A stretch of 64,000 nt of DNA from Aquibium oceanicum (GCF_001889605.1 NZ_CP018171.1:2812501-2876500), one strand, 5' to 3'. Positions 16,946-28,175 are shown, numbered from the stretch's first letter. Numbers and translations: made by a program. The notes: generated by a model not told the origin, from the letters alone.

Positions 16946-17968
16946 GTGGATGATGTGATAGGCGAGGCGCTCGACCGCCTCATCTGCGTGGAGATGCGCT
17001 ATGCTTCCGGGGTGCCCAGAGGCATCATTCATCGGCTCTACGATGCCGCCCGCGCGGAGGCTGGACGCCCGCTGACCACGCTTGCGACTGAACTCCTGGT
17101 GAAGGCAGTCAAGCCGGGCGATCGCGTGCTGATCGTGACCGGCGCCGGCGCTCCACCGTTTCTGCCCTACGGCGAAACGGATGGACCGCTCGGCGCGGTG
17201 GCCATCGCCCATGCGCTCGACCTCGCTCTCGGTGCGAAGCCGATTTTCCTGTCGGAGGAGCGCAATCTGGCTCCGATCGCAGCGACGGCGGAAGCCGCGG
17301 GCCTCTCCGTTCTGGCAGAAGACATGTTCGCGGCCCGGGCCGCCTCCGCCATGTGCGTTCCGCTGCTCATGGCTCCGGAGGACTGGGAGGGCCAAGCCGC
17401 CGCGCTCGTCGAGCAGCACCGTCCGGCCGCGGTGATTTTCGTCGAAAAGGGCGGGCCTAACGACAAGGGCCGCTTCCACACGATCACCGGCAACGGACGG
17501 GACCGCACCGTCATGGCCTCGGCCGACGCGCTGGCCGACGCCGCGGGCAGGGCGGGCATCCCGACGATCGGTATCGGCGACGGCGGAAACGAGATCGGCT
17601 TCGGGCGCGTCACGGAGGCGGTCGCCGAGATACAGGAATTTGGCCGGAAGTGCCGCTGCGGCTGCGGAGGCGGCATCGGGACCATCGTCAGGACCGACGT
17701 CCTGATGGTCGCCGCGATTTCCAACTGGGCCGGCTACGCGCTCGCCGCGGGCATCGCGCTGGCAACCGACCGTCCCGACGCGCTCCATGATCTGGGCATC
17801 GAGTCCGACATGCTCGCCGCCTGCGCCCGGGCGGGTGCAGTCGACGGGTTGAACGGGCGTCAGATGAGAGGCGTGGACGGAACGACGGCTGAAACGCAGA
17901 TCGCCGTCATGACGATGATCCACAACATAGTGAGCAACGCGCGCCGACCGCTGCGTCGCGAGTTCTAA
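16946..17968 (+). CDS. DUF4392 protein, D-glutamate cyclase-like
   Basis: A 340-residue protein of the family that includes the C-terminal catalytic region of mammalian D-glutamate cyclase. Diagnostic stretches are VLIVTGAGAPPFLPYGETDGPLGAV (P-loop-like binding site, about residues 55-79), VEKGGPNDKGRFHTITG, IGIGDGGNEIGFGRV and CGCGGGIGTIVRTDVLMVAAISNWAGYAL. The cyclase turns D-glutamate into 5-oxo-D-proline. The GTG start at 16946 has an AGGGAG site nine bases upstream; an open frame further up is antisense-like shadow of the DctP gene. It is the last gene of the island. Pairing with HyuA/HyuB, relatives of 5-oxoprolinase, is the strongest clue to the pathway. The DUF4392 assignment is firm; the exact reaction here is inferred. 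Confidence 0.82.
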   Translation: MDDVIGEALDRLICVEMRYASGVPRGIIHRLYDAARAEAGRPLTTLATELLVKAVKPGDRVLIVTGAGAPPFLPYGETDGPLGAVAIAHALDLALGAKPIFLSEERNLAPIAATAEAAGLSVLAEDMFAARAASAMCVPLLMAPEDWEGQAAALVEQHRPAAVIFVEKGGPNDKGRFHTITGNGRDRTVMASADALADAAGRAGIPTIGIGDGGNEIGFGRVTEAVAEIQEFGRKCRCGCGGGIGTIVRTDVLMVAAISNWAGYALAAGIALATDRPDALHDLGIESDMLAACARAGAVDGLNGRQMRGVDGTTAETQIAVMTMIHNIVSNARRPLRREF

Positions 17969-17998
17969 TCGGCGACGGCGCCTACGATTTTCTGTTTG

Positions 17999-19219
17999 TC
18001 AGGACAACACCAGGAGCCGGCACTCCTCTCCGGCTTCGGCGGGCGGTGCGAAGGGCGCGCGTACGATGAAGGCTCCGGCTTCGGCCATGACGCGGAGCAT
18101 GGAGGAATCCTGGATCATCGAGGGCGTGGCGACGATGCGGCCGTCTTCGCGGCGGATCGCGGCGCGCAGGTAGTCCTGGCGCTGGTCGTTTGCGGACACC
18201 GGTGCGCCGAGAACGCCGGTTCGCAGATCCGCCTCGTGCAGCCGGCCCGCCATGCGCGCAACCAGCGGCTTGAGGAAGACATAGGAGCAGACGAGGCTCG
18301 CTACCGGATTGCCCGGCAGACCGACGATTTTTCGGCCGCCGAGCGTTCCCGCCATGAGCGGCTTGCCGGGACGCATGGCGATTTTCCAGAAGTCGAGTTC
18401 GCCGCCGCGCGCCGTCAGCACTTCGCGCACCAGGTCGTGGACACCGACCGACGCGCCGCCGATCGTCACGATCAGATTCGCGCCCGCTTCCAGCGCCCGG
18501 TCGAGCGTGGCCGATATGGCGTCGCGGTCGTCCGCAACGATGCCGCAGTCGAGCACTCGAGCCCCCGCGGAGCGGACGATTTCGGCCACGCCGAACCCGT
18601 TCGAGGCGATGATCTGGCCCGGCCCCACGATACTGCCGGGCGGCAGCAGTTCGTCGCCCGTCGCGATGACCGCGACCAGCGGCTTCCTCACCACGTCGAG
18701 CGCGGCGTGATTGGCCGAGGCGGCAAGCGAAAGAGCCGGCGGGTCGAGCCGGCGTCCGCGGTTCAGCAACGGCTGGCCTTCGGTGAAATCGAGGCCGCGC
18801 GCGCGCACGTGGCGTCGGGCGGAGACGGTTTCCTTGGCTTCTATGACATTGTCGGCGATCGTGGTCGCGTCTTCCTGGATAAGGACGCAATCGCTGCCCT
18901 CGGGCATCGGCGCGCCGGTGAAGATGCGCACCGCCTGGCCCGGACCGACCGTGCCGGCAAAGGGCCGTCCAGCCGGGGCCGCGCCGATCACCTTCAGCCG
19001 GGCGGGCAGGCGGGAGACATCGGCCGAGCGGACCGCGTAGCCGTCCATGGCGGAGGCGTCGAAGGGCGGCTGCGTGCGCAAAGATACGATGTCAGCCGCG
19101 AGGATGCGGTCGCCGCAATCCGCGATCGGCAGGCGTTCGGCCGCCAGCGGCTCGACGCCGTCGAGCAGCAGGCGCAGCGCCTCGTCGACGGGGAGGAGAG
19201 CGGACGTTCTAGCCTGCAT
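17999..19219 (-). CDS. moeA: Molybdopterin molybdenumtransferase MoeA
   Basis: A 406-residue enzyme from ATG 19219. Family motifs are [73 protein letters not shown] and [12 protein letters not shown]. MoeA inserts molybdate into adenylylated molybdopterin to finish molybdenum cofactor. An upstream ATG at 19246 is in frame but would overlap moaC by 38 bases; the ATG at 19219 overlaps by 11 and gives the usual N-terminus [15 protein letters not shown]. It lies downstream of moaC in the trpD-trpC-moaC-moeA run. In many Rhizobiales lexA comes next; here the 3' neighbour is the convergent Hyu/TRAP island, only 30 bases away. Confidence 0.95.
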   Translation of the reverse strand: MQARTSALLPVDEALRLLLDGVEPLAAERLPIADCGDRILAADIVSLRTQPPFDASAMDGYAVRSADVSRLPARLKVIGAAPAGRPFAGTVGPGQAVRIFTGAPMPEGSDCVLIQEDATTIADNVIEAKETVSARRHVRARGLDFTEGQPLLNRGRRLDPPALSLAASANHAALDVVRKPLVAVIATGDELLPPGSIVGPGQIIASNGFGVAEIVRSAGARVLDCGIVADDRDAISATLDRALEAGANLIVTIGGASVGVHDLVREVLTARGGELDFWKIAMRPGKPLMAGTLGGRKIVGLPGNPVASLVCSYVFLKPLVARMAGRLHEADLRTGVLGAPVSANDQRQDYLRAAIRREDGRIVATPSMIQDSSMLRVMAEAGAFIVRAPFAPPAEAGEECRLLVLS

Positions 19220-19700
19220 CGACGCGCCAGTCGCCCGATTTGCCACCAGTCTTCTCCAGCAGGCGGATGCCCGAGATGGTCATGCCGCGGTCAACCGCCT
19301 TCGCCATGTCGTAGATGGTGAGGCAGGCGACCGAGGCGGCGGTGAGTGCCTCCATCTCCACGCCGGTCTTTCCGGTCACCGACGCGGTGGCCTTCACGCG
19401 CAGCCCCGGCAGGTCCTCGTCCGGGTCGATCTCGACCGACACCTTGTTCAGCATGAGCGGATGGCAGAGCGGGATGAGCTCGTGCGTCTTCTTGGCGGCC
19501 ATGATTCCGGCAATCCGCGCCGTGCCGAGCACGTCCCCCTTCCTGGCGTTGCCGTCGAGGATCATGCGCAAGGTCGCGGGCGCCATCGTGACACAGCCCT
19601 CGGCCACCGCGACGCGTGCGGTCTCGGCCTTTGCACCGACGTCGACCATGTGCGCCTCGCCGGAGGTGCTGATATGGGTGAGGGCGGCCTTCTCGGGCAT
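19209..19700 (-). CDS. moaC: Cyclic pyranopterin monophosphate synthase MoaC
   Basis: A 163-residue protein of normal length. [25 protein letters not shown] at the start, [21 protein letters not shown] and [29 protein letters not shown] are the hallmark segments, with the His-containing HPL active-site motif. MoaC converts the MoaA product 3',8-cyclo-GTP to cyclic pyranopterin monophosphate in molybdenum cofactor synthesis. The gene starts seven bases after trpC and overlaps moeA, so the four genes are probably one transcript. Confidence 0.96.
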   Translation of the reverse strand: MPEKAALTHISTSGEAHMVDVGAKAETARVAVAEGCVTMAPATLRMILDGNARKGDVLGTARIAGIMAAKKTHELIPLCHPLMLNKVSVEIDPDEDLPGLRVKATASVTGKTGVEMEALTAASVACLTIYDMAKAVDRGMTISGIRLLEKTGGKSGDWRVDAG

Positions 19701-19707
19701 TTTGGCC

Positions 19708-20526
19708 TCAGGCCGATTTCCGGACGTCCGCCGAGCCTAGACCGAGCAGCGTTTTCGTGGCCGCCGCTACGTCGTCCTGGCGCATCAGGCTCTCGCCGAC
19801 GAGGAACGTGTTGATGCCGCGCGTTGCCAGCCGGCGGCAGTCGTCGTTCGTGAAGATGCCGCTTTCGCCGACGAGGATACGATCGTCGGGAACCATCTCG
19901 GCGAGCCGTTCCGACGTTGCGAGATCAACCTCGAAGGTCCGAAGGTTGCGGTTGTTGATGCCGATCAGCGGCGAGGAAAGGCGCAGCGCGCGCTCCATTT
20001 CCGGTTCGTCGTGCACCTCGATCAGGACAGCCATGTCGAGAGAACGGGCCGTCTCCTCCAGCGCCTGTGCCTCGCCGTCCGAGACGCTCGCCATGATGAT
20101 CAGGATGGCGTCGGCGCCCCAGTTCCGCGCCTCGAAGACCTGGTAGGGCTCGAACATGAAATCCTTGCGCAGCGCCGGCAGCGAGGTCTGCGACCGCGCG
20201 GTGGTGAGGAACTCCGGCGCGCCCTGGAACGACGGCGTGTCGGTCAGCACCGAGAGGCAGGCGGCGCCGCCGTATTCGTAGGCGCGGGCGAGTGCCGGCG
20301 GATCGAAATCGGACCGGATCAGTCCCTTGGAGGGGCTTGCCTTCTTGATCTCGGCGATCAGTGCGAAGGCGCCCGTATCGATCCTGGCGCGGATCGCGCC
20401 GGCGAAGTCGCGGGGAGGGGAGGCGTCCAGCGCGCGCGCCTGCATGTCGGCCAGCGGCACGAGCGCCTTCGCGGACGCGATCTCGTCGCGCTTGTAGGCT
20501 TCGATCCGGCGCAGGATGTCGGTCAT
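19708..20526 (-). CDS. trpC: Indole-3-glycerol phosphate synthase TrpC
   Basis: A 272-residue TIM-barrel enzyme. [20 protein letters not shown], the catalytic Lys in [40 protein letters not shown] and [12 protein letters not shown] are conserved. It closes the indole ring in tryptophan synthesis, from 1-(2-carboxyphenylamino)-1-deoxyribulose 5-phosphate. The ATG at 20526 overlaps the trpD stop by four bases. The frame remains open upstream inside trpD, but that extension is not coding. Confidence 0.96.
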   Translation of the reverse strand: MTDILRRIEAYKRDEIASAKALVPLADMQARALDASPPRDFAGAIRARIDTGAFALIAEIKKASPSKGLIRSDFDPPALARAYEYGGAACLSVLTDTPSFQGAPEFLTTARSQTSLPALRKDFMFEPYQVFEARNWGADAILIIMASVSDGEAQALEETARSLDMAVLIEVHDEPEMERALRLSSPLIGINNRNLRTFEVDLATSERLAEMVPDDRILVGESGIFTNDDCRRLATRGINTFLVGESLMRQDDVAAATKTLLGLGSADVRKSA

Positions 20527-21545
20527 TCGGCTCCCTCGCGGTTCGAGACGGCAACGAGCCGTTCGAGCGCCTTCTCGGCCTTGCCACCGTCGATCGCTTC
20601 TGCTGCCAGCGCGACGCCATCGTGAAGCGTCGATGCCCGTCCCGCCACGACGAGTGCAGCGGCGGCGTTCGCGAGAACGATGTCGCGGTAGGGCGACTTC
20701 TCGCCCGCCAGCACGGACCGCAGCGCCAGCGCGTTGTGGGCCGCATCGCCCCCGCGAAGGTCGGCGAAGTCGGCGCGCGGCAGGCCCGCGTCCTCGGGTT
20801 CGATGGTGAAGACGTCGACGGCTCCGTCTTTCAGCGCCGCCACTTTCGTGGAGCCCGCCGTCGTGACCTCGTCCAGGCCATCGCCGTGAACCACCCATGC
20901 GGCTTCGGCGCCGAGCGTCTTCAGTACGTTCGCCACCGGTTCGACCCACTCGGGCGCGAAGACCCCTACCAGAAGGCGTTTCACGCCGGCGGGGTTCGAC
21001 AGCGGGCCGAGCAGATTGAAGATGGTGCGTGTCCCGAGTTCCACCCGTGCGGGGCCGACATGCTTCATGGCCGAATGGTGCTTCGGCGCGAACATGAAGC
21101 CGACGCCCGCTTCGCGGATGCAGGCGGCGATGCCCTTGGGACCGATGTCGAGATCGATGCCCAGCGCCGACAACGTGTCGGCCGCGCCGGATTTCGACGA
21201 AAGGGCCCGGTTGCCATGCTTGGCGATAGGGACCCCGGCGCCGGCCAGCACGAAGGCCGCGCAGGTCGAGATGTTGTAGGAGCCCGAGACGTCGCCGCCG
21301 GTGCCGACGATATCGATGGCATCCGCGGGCGCCGCGACCGGCAGCATCTTGGCGCGCATCGTCGCGACGGCGCCGGAAATCTCCTCGACGGTTTCGCCGC
21401 GCACGCGCATGGCCATGAGGAACCCGCCGATCTGCGCCGGCGTGGCTTCCCCCGACATGACGATGTCGAACGCGGCACGCGCCTCGTCGAACGTGAGGGC
21501 GCTACCCGACGCGACCTTGGCGATGAAGGGCTTGAAGTCGCTCAT
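20523..21545 (-). CDS. trpD: Anthranilate phosphoribosyltransferase TrpD
   Basis: A 340-residue enzyme. The glycine-rich PRPP site [40 protein letters not shown]-type segment, [28 protein letters not shown] and [11 protein letters not shown] are standard. It joins anthranilate to PRPP in tryptophan synthesis. It follows ppiD by only six bases and is coupled to trpC. As in other Rhizobiales, trpD and trpC sit apart from trpE, which is not in this window. Confidence 0.96.
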   Translation of the reverse strand: MSDFKPFIAKVASGSALTFDEARAAFDIVMSGEATPAQIGGFLMAMRVRGETVEEISGAVATMRAKMLPVAAPADAIDIVGTGGDVSGSYNISTCAAFVLAGAGVPIAKHGNRALSSKSGAADTLSALGIDLDIGPKGIAACIREAGVGFMFAPKHHSAMKHVGPARVELGTRTIFNLLGPLSNPAGVKRLLVGVFAPEWVEPVANVLKTLGAEAAWVVHGDGLDEVTTAGSTKVAALKDGAVDVFTIEPEDAGLPRADFADLRGGDAAHNALALRSVLAGEKSPYRDIVLANAAAALVVAGRASTLHDGVALAAEAIDGGKAEKALERLVAVSNREGAE

Positions 21546-21551
21546 CCCGCC

Positions 21552-23438
21552 TCAAAAGCTCAAGGCCTGCTGGATGGCGGACTGGTTGACGCGGACGTCG
21601 TAGCGGCCCCGCAGTTCGGAGACGAGTTGGTCGAGCAGATCGTCCGACCAGCCGGATTGAAGCGCCTGGCGGGTCTCCGGCGTCAGCGATTCGGCGCTGG
21701 CTCCCGCCGGCTCGAAGACTTCCGTGACCTTGTAGACGATCTGGCCGTCACCGGTAGGCGTCGGTGTCGTGCCGGTGCCGCCTTCGGCCACACCGAATAC
21801 TCCGGCGACACCCGATTCGCCGATATCGGCATCCGCCGCGCCGCGCCTGATGCCGCGCTTGACCTGCTTTTCCAGACCGAGTTCGGCGGCGATATCGTCC
21901 AGAGATGCGCCGTCGGCCACGCGCTTCCTGATTTCTTCGGCCTTTGCCGAGATGCGCGAGGACTTCTCGGCCGTCAGCCAGTCGGCGAGCACCTTCGGCT
22001 TCATCTCCTCGAGGGTGCGGTCGCGGCTGGGGGTGATTCCCTCGACCTCATAGAAGAGGAAGCCGCTGGATCCGATGTTGATCGCCGGGTTCTCGACGCC
22101 GACTTCCGTCTCGAAGACTCCGCCCAGCAGCACCGGCAGCTGCGGCACCTGCGACAGCGTCTCGCCATCCGGCCCTTGGCCCGACGAATCGATCGCCTCG
22201 ATGACCACCGTCTGGAGGCCCAGATCCGCCGCGGCTTCCTGCATGGTCGCACCCCCGGCGCGCGCGTCTTCATAGCGATCATGCACGTCTAACAGGATGC
22301 GGTTGGCCTCGGCGAGCGCGAGCTCCTGGCGGATCTCGTCCTTCACCTCCGCAAGCGGCTTCACCACTTCCGGCTTGATCTCCGTCACGCGGACGATGGC
22401 CGGACCGAAGGCCCCGTCGACGATACCGCTGACTTCGTTCGGCTGGAGCTCGAAAGCGGCGTTGGCGATCGCACGATCCGGCACGCGCGTCTTTTCGAGC
22501 GTGCCGAGCCGCACGTCCTCCAGCGTCTTTCCTTCCGCGGTGACCATCTGTTCGAACGTGGCACCTCCCGAGATGCGATCGGCGGCGATCTTGGCCGCGT
22601 CCTCGTTGGCGAACACGATCTGCTCGATCGTGCGGCGCTCGGGCGTCGTGTAGTGGCTGGCGTTGTTCTCGTAGTCCTCTGCAACCTGTTCGTCGGTGAC
22701 CGAGGACGGGTCGGCAATATCGGAGGGCTCAAGCTTGACGTAGGCGACGCGGCGGTATTCCGGTGCCGCATAGCGCGCCTTGTTGTCCTCGAAATACCCT
22801 GACAGCACCTGGTCCGAGGGATCTTCGACCGGCTCAACGAGCGTCGCGGGCAGGACGAGATATTCCGCGGTCCTGTCCTCTCCCTGATAGAGCGCCATGG
22901 CGCGCATGAAGGTATCGGGAACGGACAGTCCGTCGGAAACCGCATCCACGATCTGCTGGCGCACGGCCACCTGCTCGCGGTTCTTCAGATAGTCCTCGGG
23001 CCGCATGCCGATCTGCCGCAGGACGAACTCGAACTGGCGGCGGTCGAAGCCGCCGTTCGGTCCCTGGAACGCCGGGTCCTCCGCGGTGAGCAAAGCGAGG
23101 CGGTCCTTCGAGACCCCGAGATGCATGTTGCGCGCCTGCTCGTCCAGGACGGCACCGGCGATCACCTGCCCGAGCACCTGGTTGTCTAGGCCGAACGCCA
23201 CCGCCTGCTCCCGCGTGATGCGTCCGCCGAACTGCTGGGAGATCGCCGAGAGCTGCCGGTCGTAGGCCAGCCTGTAGTCGATCGCCGACACCGTGGTGTC
23301 TCCGGCCGTGACGACGTCGCCGCCGGTCGTCCCGGCGAGCTGGCCGGATATTCCCCAGACGGCGAAGCTGAGGACCAGGAGCAGAAGCAGGAGCTTCGCC
23401 ACCCAGGTTCCGGCCGCCGAGCGTAGTGAATCGAGCAT
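21552..23438 (-). CDS. ppiD: Peptidyl-prolyl isomerase PpiD, inner-membrane periplasmic chaperone
   Basis: A 628-residue protein, MLDSLRSAAGTWVAKLLLLL onward, with a single membrane anchor around residues 14-32, a SurA-N-like helical domain (about 35-200) and a central parvulin domain around VEDPSDQVLSGYFEDNKARY...TTPERRTIEQIVF to PNEVSGIVDGAFGPAIVRVTEI. It helps fold proteins leaving the Sec translocon. The frame extends 15 codons upstream of ATG 23438, but that ATG gives the conserved membrane-anchor start. It is the first gene of the run ppiD-trpD-trpC-moaC-moeA and diverges from tpiA. Confidence 0.93.
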   Translation of the reverse strand: MLDSLRSAAGTWVAKLLLLLLVLSFAVWGISGQLAGTTGGDVVTAGDTTVSAIDYRLAYDRQLSAISQQFGGRITREQAVAFGLDNQVLGQVIAGAVLDEQARNMHLGVSKDRLALLTAEDPAFQGPNGGFDRRQFEFVLRQIGMRPEDYLKNREQVAVRQQIVDAVSDGLSVPDTFMRAMALYQGEDRTAEYLVLPATLVEPVEDPSDQVLSGYFEDNKARYAAPEYRRVAYVKLEPSDIADPSSVTDEQVAEDYENNASHYTTPERRTIEQIVFANEDAAKIAADRISGGATFEQMVTAEGKTLEDVRLGTLEKTRVPDRAIANAAFELQPNEVSGIVDGAFGPAIVRVTEIKPEVVKPLAEVKDEIRQELALAEANRILLDVHDRYEDARAGGATMQEAAADLGLQTVVIEAIDSSGQGPDGETLSQVPQLPVLLGGVFETEVGVENPAINIGSSGFLFYEVEGITPSRDRTLEEMKPKVLADWLTAEKSSRISAKAEEIRKRVADGASLDDIAAELGLEKQVKRGIRRGAADADIGESGVAGVFGVAEGGTGTTPTPTGDGQIVYKVTEVFEPAGASAESLTPETRQALQSGWSDDLLDQLVSELRGRYDVRVNQSAIQQALSF

Positions 23439-23587
23439 CTGAGTTCCGAATTCGTGACAATTGTCGCGCAAGAAGGCGCGCATTCAGGTGAGCAAATAGA
23501 CTCCTTCGAGGCGGGTGTCGATTGCTTTATGGTGCCGATTTGGTAGGAAACCCGCGCATCTCCTCGTTTCCTATCGGGATTTCAATC

Positions 23588-24352
23588 ATGACCAAGGGCA
23601 TCCGGCCGCTCGTCGCGGGCAACTGGAAAATGAACGGGACCGGCGCCTCGCTGGGCGAGCTACGGTCGATCGGCCACGGCTTCATGAGCGGGCTGGATAC
23701 CGAGACGGATGCACTGCTGTGCGTGCCTGCCACTTTGCTGTGGCGAGCCCACGAGATTCTCTCCTCCACGCCCGTCCGCTGCGGCGGACAGGATTGCCAT
23801 GCACGCCCGAGCGGCGCCCATACCGGCGACATTTCGGCGGAGATGCTGAAGGATGCCGGCGCGAGCCACGTCATCGTGGGGCATTCCGAGCGGCGGGCCG
23901 ACCACGGCGAGACGGACGCGCAGGTCCAGCTGAAGGCCGAGGCGGCCTGGCTCGGCGGCCTGACCGCCATCATCTGCGTCGGCGAGACGCAGGCCGAACG
24001 CGACGCAGGCAGGACGCTCGACGTTCTCTCCCGGCAGGTCGCCGGATCGGTGCCGCCCGGCGCCACGCGCAAGAACACCGTCGTCGCCTACGAGCCCGTC
24101 TGGGCCATCGGGACGGGCCTGACCCCAACCGCCCGGGACGTTGCGCAGGCGCACGCGCACATCCGCGCGGAACTGGGAAAGAAGATGAACGCCGAAGCCG
24201 CCACGACCCGCATCCTGTATGGCGGTTCGGTCAAGCCCTCCAACGCGGTCGAGCTGATGTCGGTCGACAACGTCGACGGCGCGCTCGTCGGAGGAGCGAG
24301 CCTCAAGGCCTCGGACTTCCTGGGAATCGCGGAAGCCTACAGGTCGCTGTAG
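23588..24352 (+). CDS. tpiA: Triosephosphate isomerase
   Basis: A 254-residue TIM barrel. The active-site residues are visible: K14 in GNWKMNG, H99 in IVGHSERR and E169 in [11 protein letters not shown]; the phosphate loop GGSVKPSN is also present. It interconverts dihydroxyacetone phosphate and glyceraldehyde 3-phosphate. The frame is open from 23522, but the ATG at 23588 ([13 protein letters not shown]) matches the family start. tpiA and secG are close neighbours in many rhizobia, as here. Confidence 0.96.
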   Translation: MTKGIRPLVAGNWKMNGTGASLGELRSIGHGFMSGLDTETDALLCVPATLLWRAHEILSSTPVRCGGQDCHARPSGAHTGDISAEMLKDAGASHVIVGHSERRADHGETDAQVQLKAEAAWLGGLTAIICVGETQAERDAGRTLDVLSRQVAGSVPPGATRKNTVVAYEPVWAIGTGLTPTARDVAQAHAHIRAELGKKMNAEAATTRILYGGSVKPSNAVELMSVDNVDGALVGGASLKASDFLGIAEAYRSL

Positions 24353-24514
24353 ACGGCGGGAGCGCCCGATTTCGTTTGACACGAAGGTGCGGGACACCCA
24401 CATCCCGCCGTGCCTGCGGGCACTTGCACTTGGAAACCCCGCAAAAGGCGTGTATTGAGCCGCGTCTTCTCCCAAGGCGTCGTACTTGCCGGAAAATTTC
24501 CGCGGATTGGAAAT

Positions 24515-24895
24515 ATGGAAACCATACTCGTTGTCATCCACCTGATGATCGTCCTTGCGCTGGTCGGCGTCGTCCTTCTGCAGCGTTCGGAAGGCGGCGG
24601 TCTCGGCATCGGCGGCGGGTCCGGCTTCATGACGGCGCGCGGTGCCGCGAACGCGCTGACGCGCGCGACGGCCATTCTCGCGGCAGCATTCTTCGTCACG
24701 TCGCTCGGGCTCACGTTGATTGCGCGCTACGGCGAACAGCCGATCGACATCCTCGAACGCCTGCCCGCGGGCCAGCAGCAGCAGGAAAACGGAACGGGTA
24801 GCGGCGGCGGTGTGCTCGACCAACTCGGCGGCAGCGATACGCCCGCGCCGGTCGAACCGGCGGCGCCCGCGGGTCCGCAGGTGCCCAACCAGTAG
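24515..24895 (+). CDS. secG: Preprotein translocase subunit SecG
   Basis: A 126-residue protein with two membrane helices (about residues 4-22 and 50-70) separated by the conserved LLQRSEGGGLGIGGGSGFM loop, followed by a Gly/Pro/Ala-rich tail common in alphaproteobacteria. SecG assists the SecYE channel. The ATG at 24515 is preceded by GGATTGGAA; the open frame upstream to 24410 is not part of the protein. A clear terminator follows 21 bases after the stop. Confidence 0.93.
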   Translation: METILVVIHLMIVLALVGVVLLQRSEGGGLGIGGGSGFMTARGAANALTRATAILAAAFFVTSLGLTLIARYGEQPIDILERLPAGQQQQENGTGSGGGVLDQLGGSDTPAPVEPAAPAGPQVPNQ

Positions 24896-24916
24896 TCGTC
24901 GTCTTCTGATGCAATG

Positions 24917-24940
24917 AAACGGCCGGTTGTCCGGCCGTTT
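24917..24940 (+). terminator. Rho-independent terminator of tpiA-secG
   Basis: A perfect ten-base stem, AAACGGCCGG and CCGGCCGTTT, with a TTGT loop and a following TTTCTTC-like run. It lies 21 bases after the secG stop. Confidence 0.85.
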
Positions 24941-25130
24941 CTTCATGTCGAAGGCATTTCCTTTCTTAGACTGTTGTTTTGCTGCAACCCTTTTTCCTCG
25001 GTTCGCTCTTTGGAGCTGGCGAACCGACGAAGTTCGTTGAGAAAATTGATCTTTCTCCGCTATTATGCCGCAGCTCGCGGATAGGGATTTTCCAGACCGT
25101 CCGAGCTGTAGCGAAAGATGGATCGAGACG

Positions 25131-26009
25131 ATGCGTTCAGGGCGTGTGTTGCTTGCATTGGGATTGGCCGCCGCGGTGGCGCTTGCCGCATTCGGACCGG
25201 CGCGTGCCGAAGGTGACAGGTTTCGTTTCTCTCCGCCGCCCCTGTCCCTGAAGAAGGAGCCGGCCAAGTCCGAGAAGGCAAAGCTCGCCTCGAAGGAGAA
25301 AACGAAGGCCGTTGCCGAGCGCCAGAAGGCGTCGGAAGCCCGGAAGGCGCAGCCCAGCGTTCCCGTCCCGACCGTCGCCGAGGTGGTCTCCAGCGGCAAC
25401 AACGGCGAACTGCGTAGCACCGTGGAGCAGCAGACCGGCCTGTTCGGCGGCCTCTTCGGCAGCCCGGCCTCGCGGCTGCTGCCCCAGACCGAAGCACTCG
25501 ACGGCGTGCTGGAGCAGACGCAGAAGGGCCGGAAATTCGCGGTCAAGGACGAGTTTGTTCCCCAGACCGTCGCCTTCTCCGGATATCAGCGCGGAACCAT
25601 CGTGATCGATACGGGCAAGCGCTTCCTCTATCTGGTGGAAACGCCGACCAGCGCCCGCCGATACGCCATCGCGGTCGGACGGGAAGGCCTGGAGTTCAAG
25701 GGTACGGCCAAGGTCGGCGACAAGCAGGAATGGCCGCGCTGGATCCCGACGCTCGACATGCAGAAGCGCGAGCCGAAGAAGTACGGGCAGTACAAGGACG
25801 GCATGCCCGGAGGTCCAGCAAATCCGCTCGGTGCGCGCGCCATCTACCTCTACCAGGGCAAGAAGGACACGCATATCCGTATCCACGGCACGAACCAGCC
25901 GCAGACCATCGGCACCAATTCGTCGAACGGCTGCTTTAGGATGATCAACGAGCACGTGATGGACCTTTACGGCCGCGTGCGGGTCGGCACCGAAGTCGTG
26001 GTGCTCTGA
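25131..26009 (+). CDS. L,D-transpeptidase (YkuD domain), exported
   Basis: A 292-residue protein. The signal peptide is MRSGRVLLALGLAAAVALAA with cleavage after ARA near residue 25. A Lys/Ala/Glu-rich linker (about 40-80) precedes the YkuD domain, which begins TIVIDTGKRFLYLVE. The catalytic signature is HIRIHGTNQPQTIG followed by SSNGCFRM, with C268 as nucleophile. Such enzymes make 3-3 cross-links in peptidoglycan or attach proteins to it. The ATG at 25131 gives a clean signal peptide; the open frame back to 25065 does not. Transcription is likely independent of secG because of the terminator between them. Confidence 0.9.
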   Translation: MRSGRVLLALGLAAAVALAAFGPARAEGDRFRFSPPPLSLKKEPAKSEKAKLASKEKTKAVAERQKASEARKAQPSVPVPTVAEVVSSGNNGELRSTVEQQTGLFGGLFGSPASRLLPQTEALDGVLEQTQKGRKFAVKDEFVPQTVAFSGYQRGTIVIDTGKRFLYLVETPTSARRYAIAVGREGLEFKGTAKVGDKQEWPRWIPTLDMQKREPKKYGQYKDGMPGGPANPLGARAIYLYQGKKDTHIRIHGTNQPQTIGTNSSNGCFRMINEHVMDLYGRVRVGTEVVVL

Positions 26010-26018
26010 CAGAGTTCC

Positions 26019-26043
26019 CGCGGCCCGCATCCGCCGGGCCGCG
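26019..26043 (+). terminator. Hairpin after the L,D-transpeptidase gene
   Basis: A nine-base perfect stem, CGCGGCCCG and CGGGCCGCG, with a seven-base loop, ten bases after the stop. No good T-run follows, so its strength as a terminator is uncertain. Confidence 0.5.
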
Positions 26044-26098
26044 ACCTTCGACTGTTTAAGACCCGCATCGTGACCTGTCGCGGCTTGGCTGGAGAAGT

Positions 26099-26347
26099 TT
26101 ACGCTGGCCGCGCGCGCTCTGCGATTGCCTGCACATCGACACCCTTCGGCAGGTTACCGAAAAAGTGGCCCCATTGCCCGGCGAGGCGTGACACGCAGAA
26201 CACTTCCGCCACCGCAGCCGGCGCGTGCCTGACGAGCAGGACGCCCTGAAGCACGGCCATCCTCCGCGCGCACGATCGGTGACGAGGAGATCAACATCTT
26301 CCAGGTCGGGCGGCTCCGTGGGACTCGAAGGAGGGTAGGGCGGTCAT
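26099..26347 (-). pseudogene. Remnant of an aidB-like acyl-CoA dehydrogenase gene (ends only)
   Basis: On the minus strand from 26347 an ATG with a good AGGAGG site opens MTALPSFESH, and one base over the frame reads EPPDLEDVDLLVTDRA, resembling the N-terminus of AidB-type proteins. From 26260 another frame reads MAVLQGVLLVRHAPAAVAEV followed by FCVSRLAGQWGHFFGNLP, KGVDVQAIAERA and a stop at 26099; LLVRHAP.AVA..F..SRL and FG.LP.G.D..AI are the usual AidB C-terminus. So both ends of a gene of about 550 codons seem joined after loss of the middle. AidB-type flavoproteins take part in the response to DNA alkylation. The C-terminal match is good; the N-terminal one is weaker. The rest of 26348-26546 holds only the pyrG promoter region. 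Confidence 0.6.
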
Positions 26348-26534
26348 CGAGTTTCCTCCTCACTTTCATTTTCGTTTCCGCGCCCCGGAGAGCTAAACCG
26401 GAGCGTTCGCCCTCGGTGGAACGACATATTCCAACCATCGCCGATCGCGCTTGCCGACGCAGGTCCGAAAGCAGCCGGGGGAAAGGTGGGCGGCGGGGAT
26501 TTTTCCTCTGGCGGAATCGTGCTGCCAGCGTTAA

Positions 26535-28175
<1,641 letters not shown>

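Noticed and set aside
5612-18000. Integrative element using tRNA-Ser as attachment site
   Set aside because: No integrase gene is present and I find no second copy of the tRNA 3' end (TTCGAATCCCACTCCCTCC) near the other side of the island. The IS remnant is the only mobile sign.
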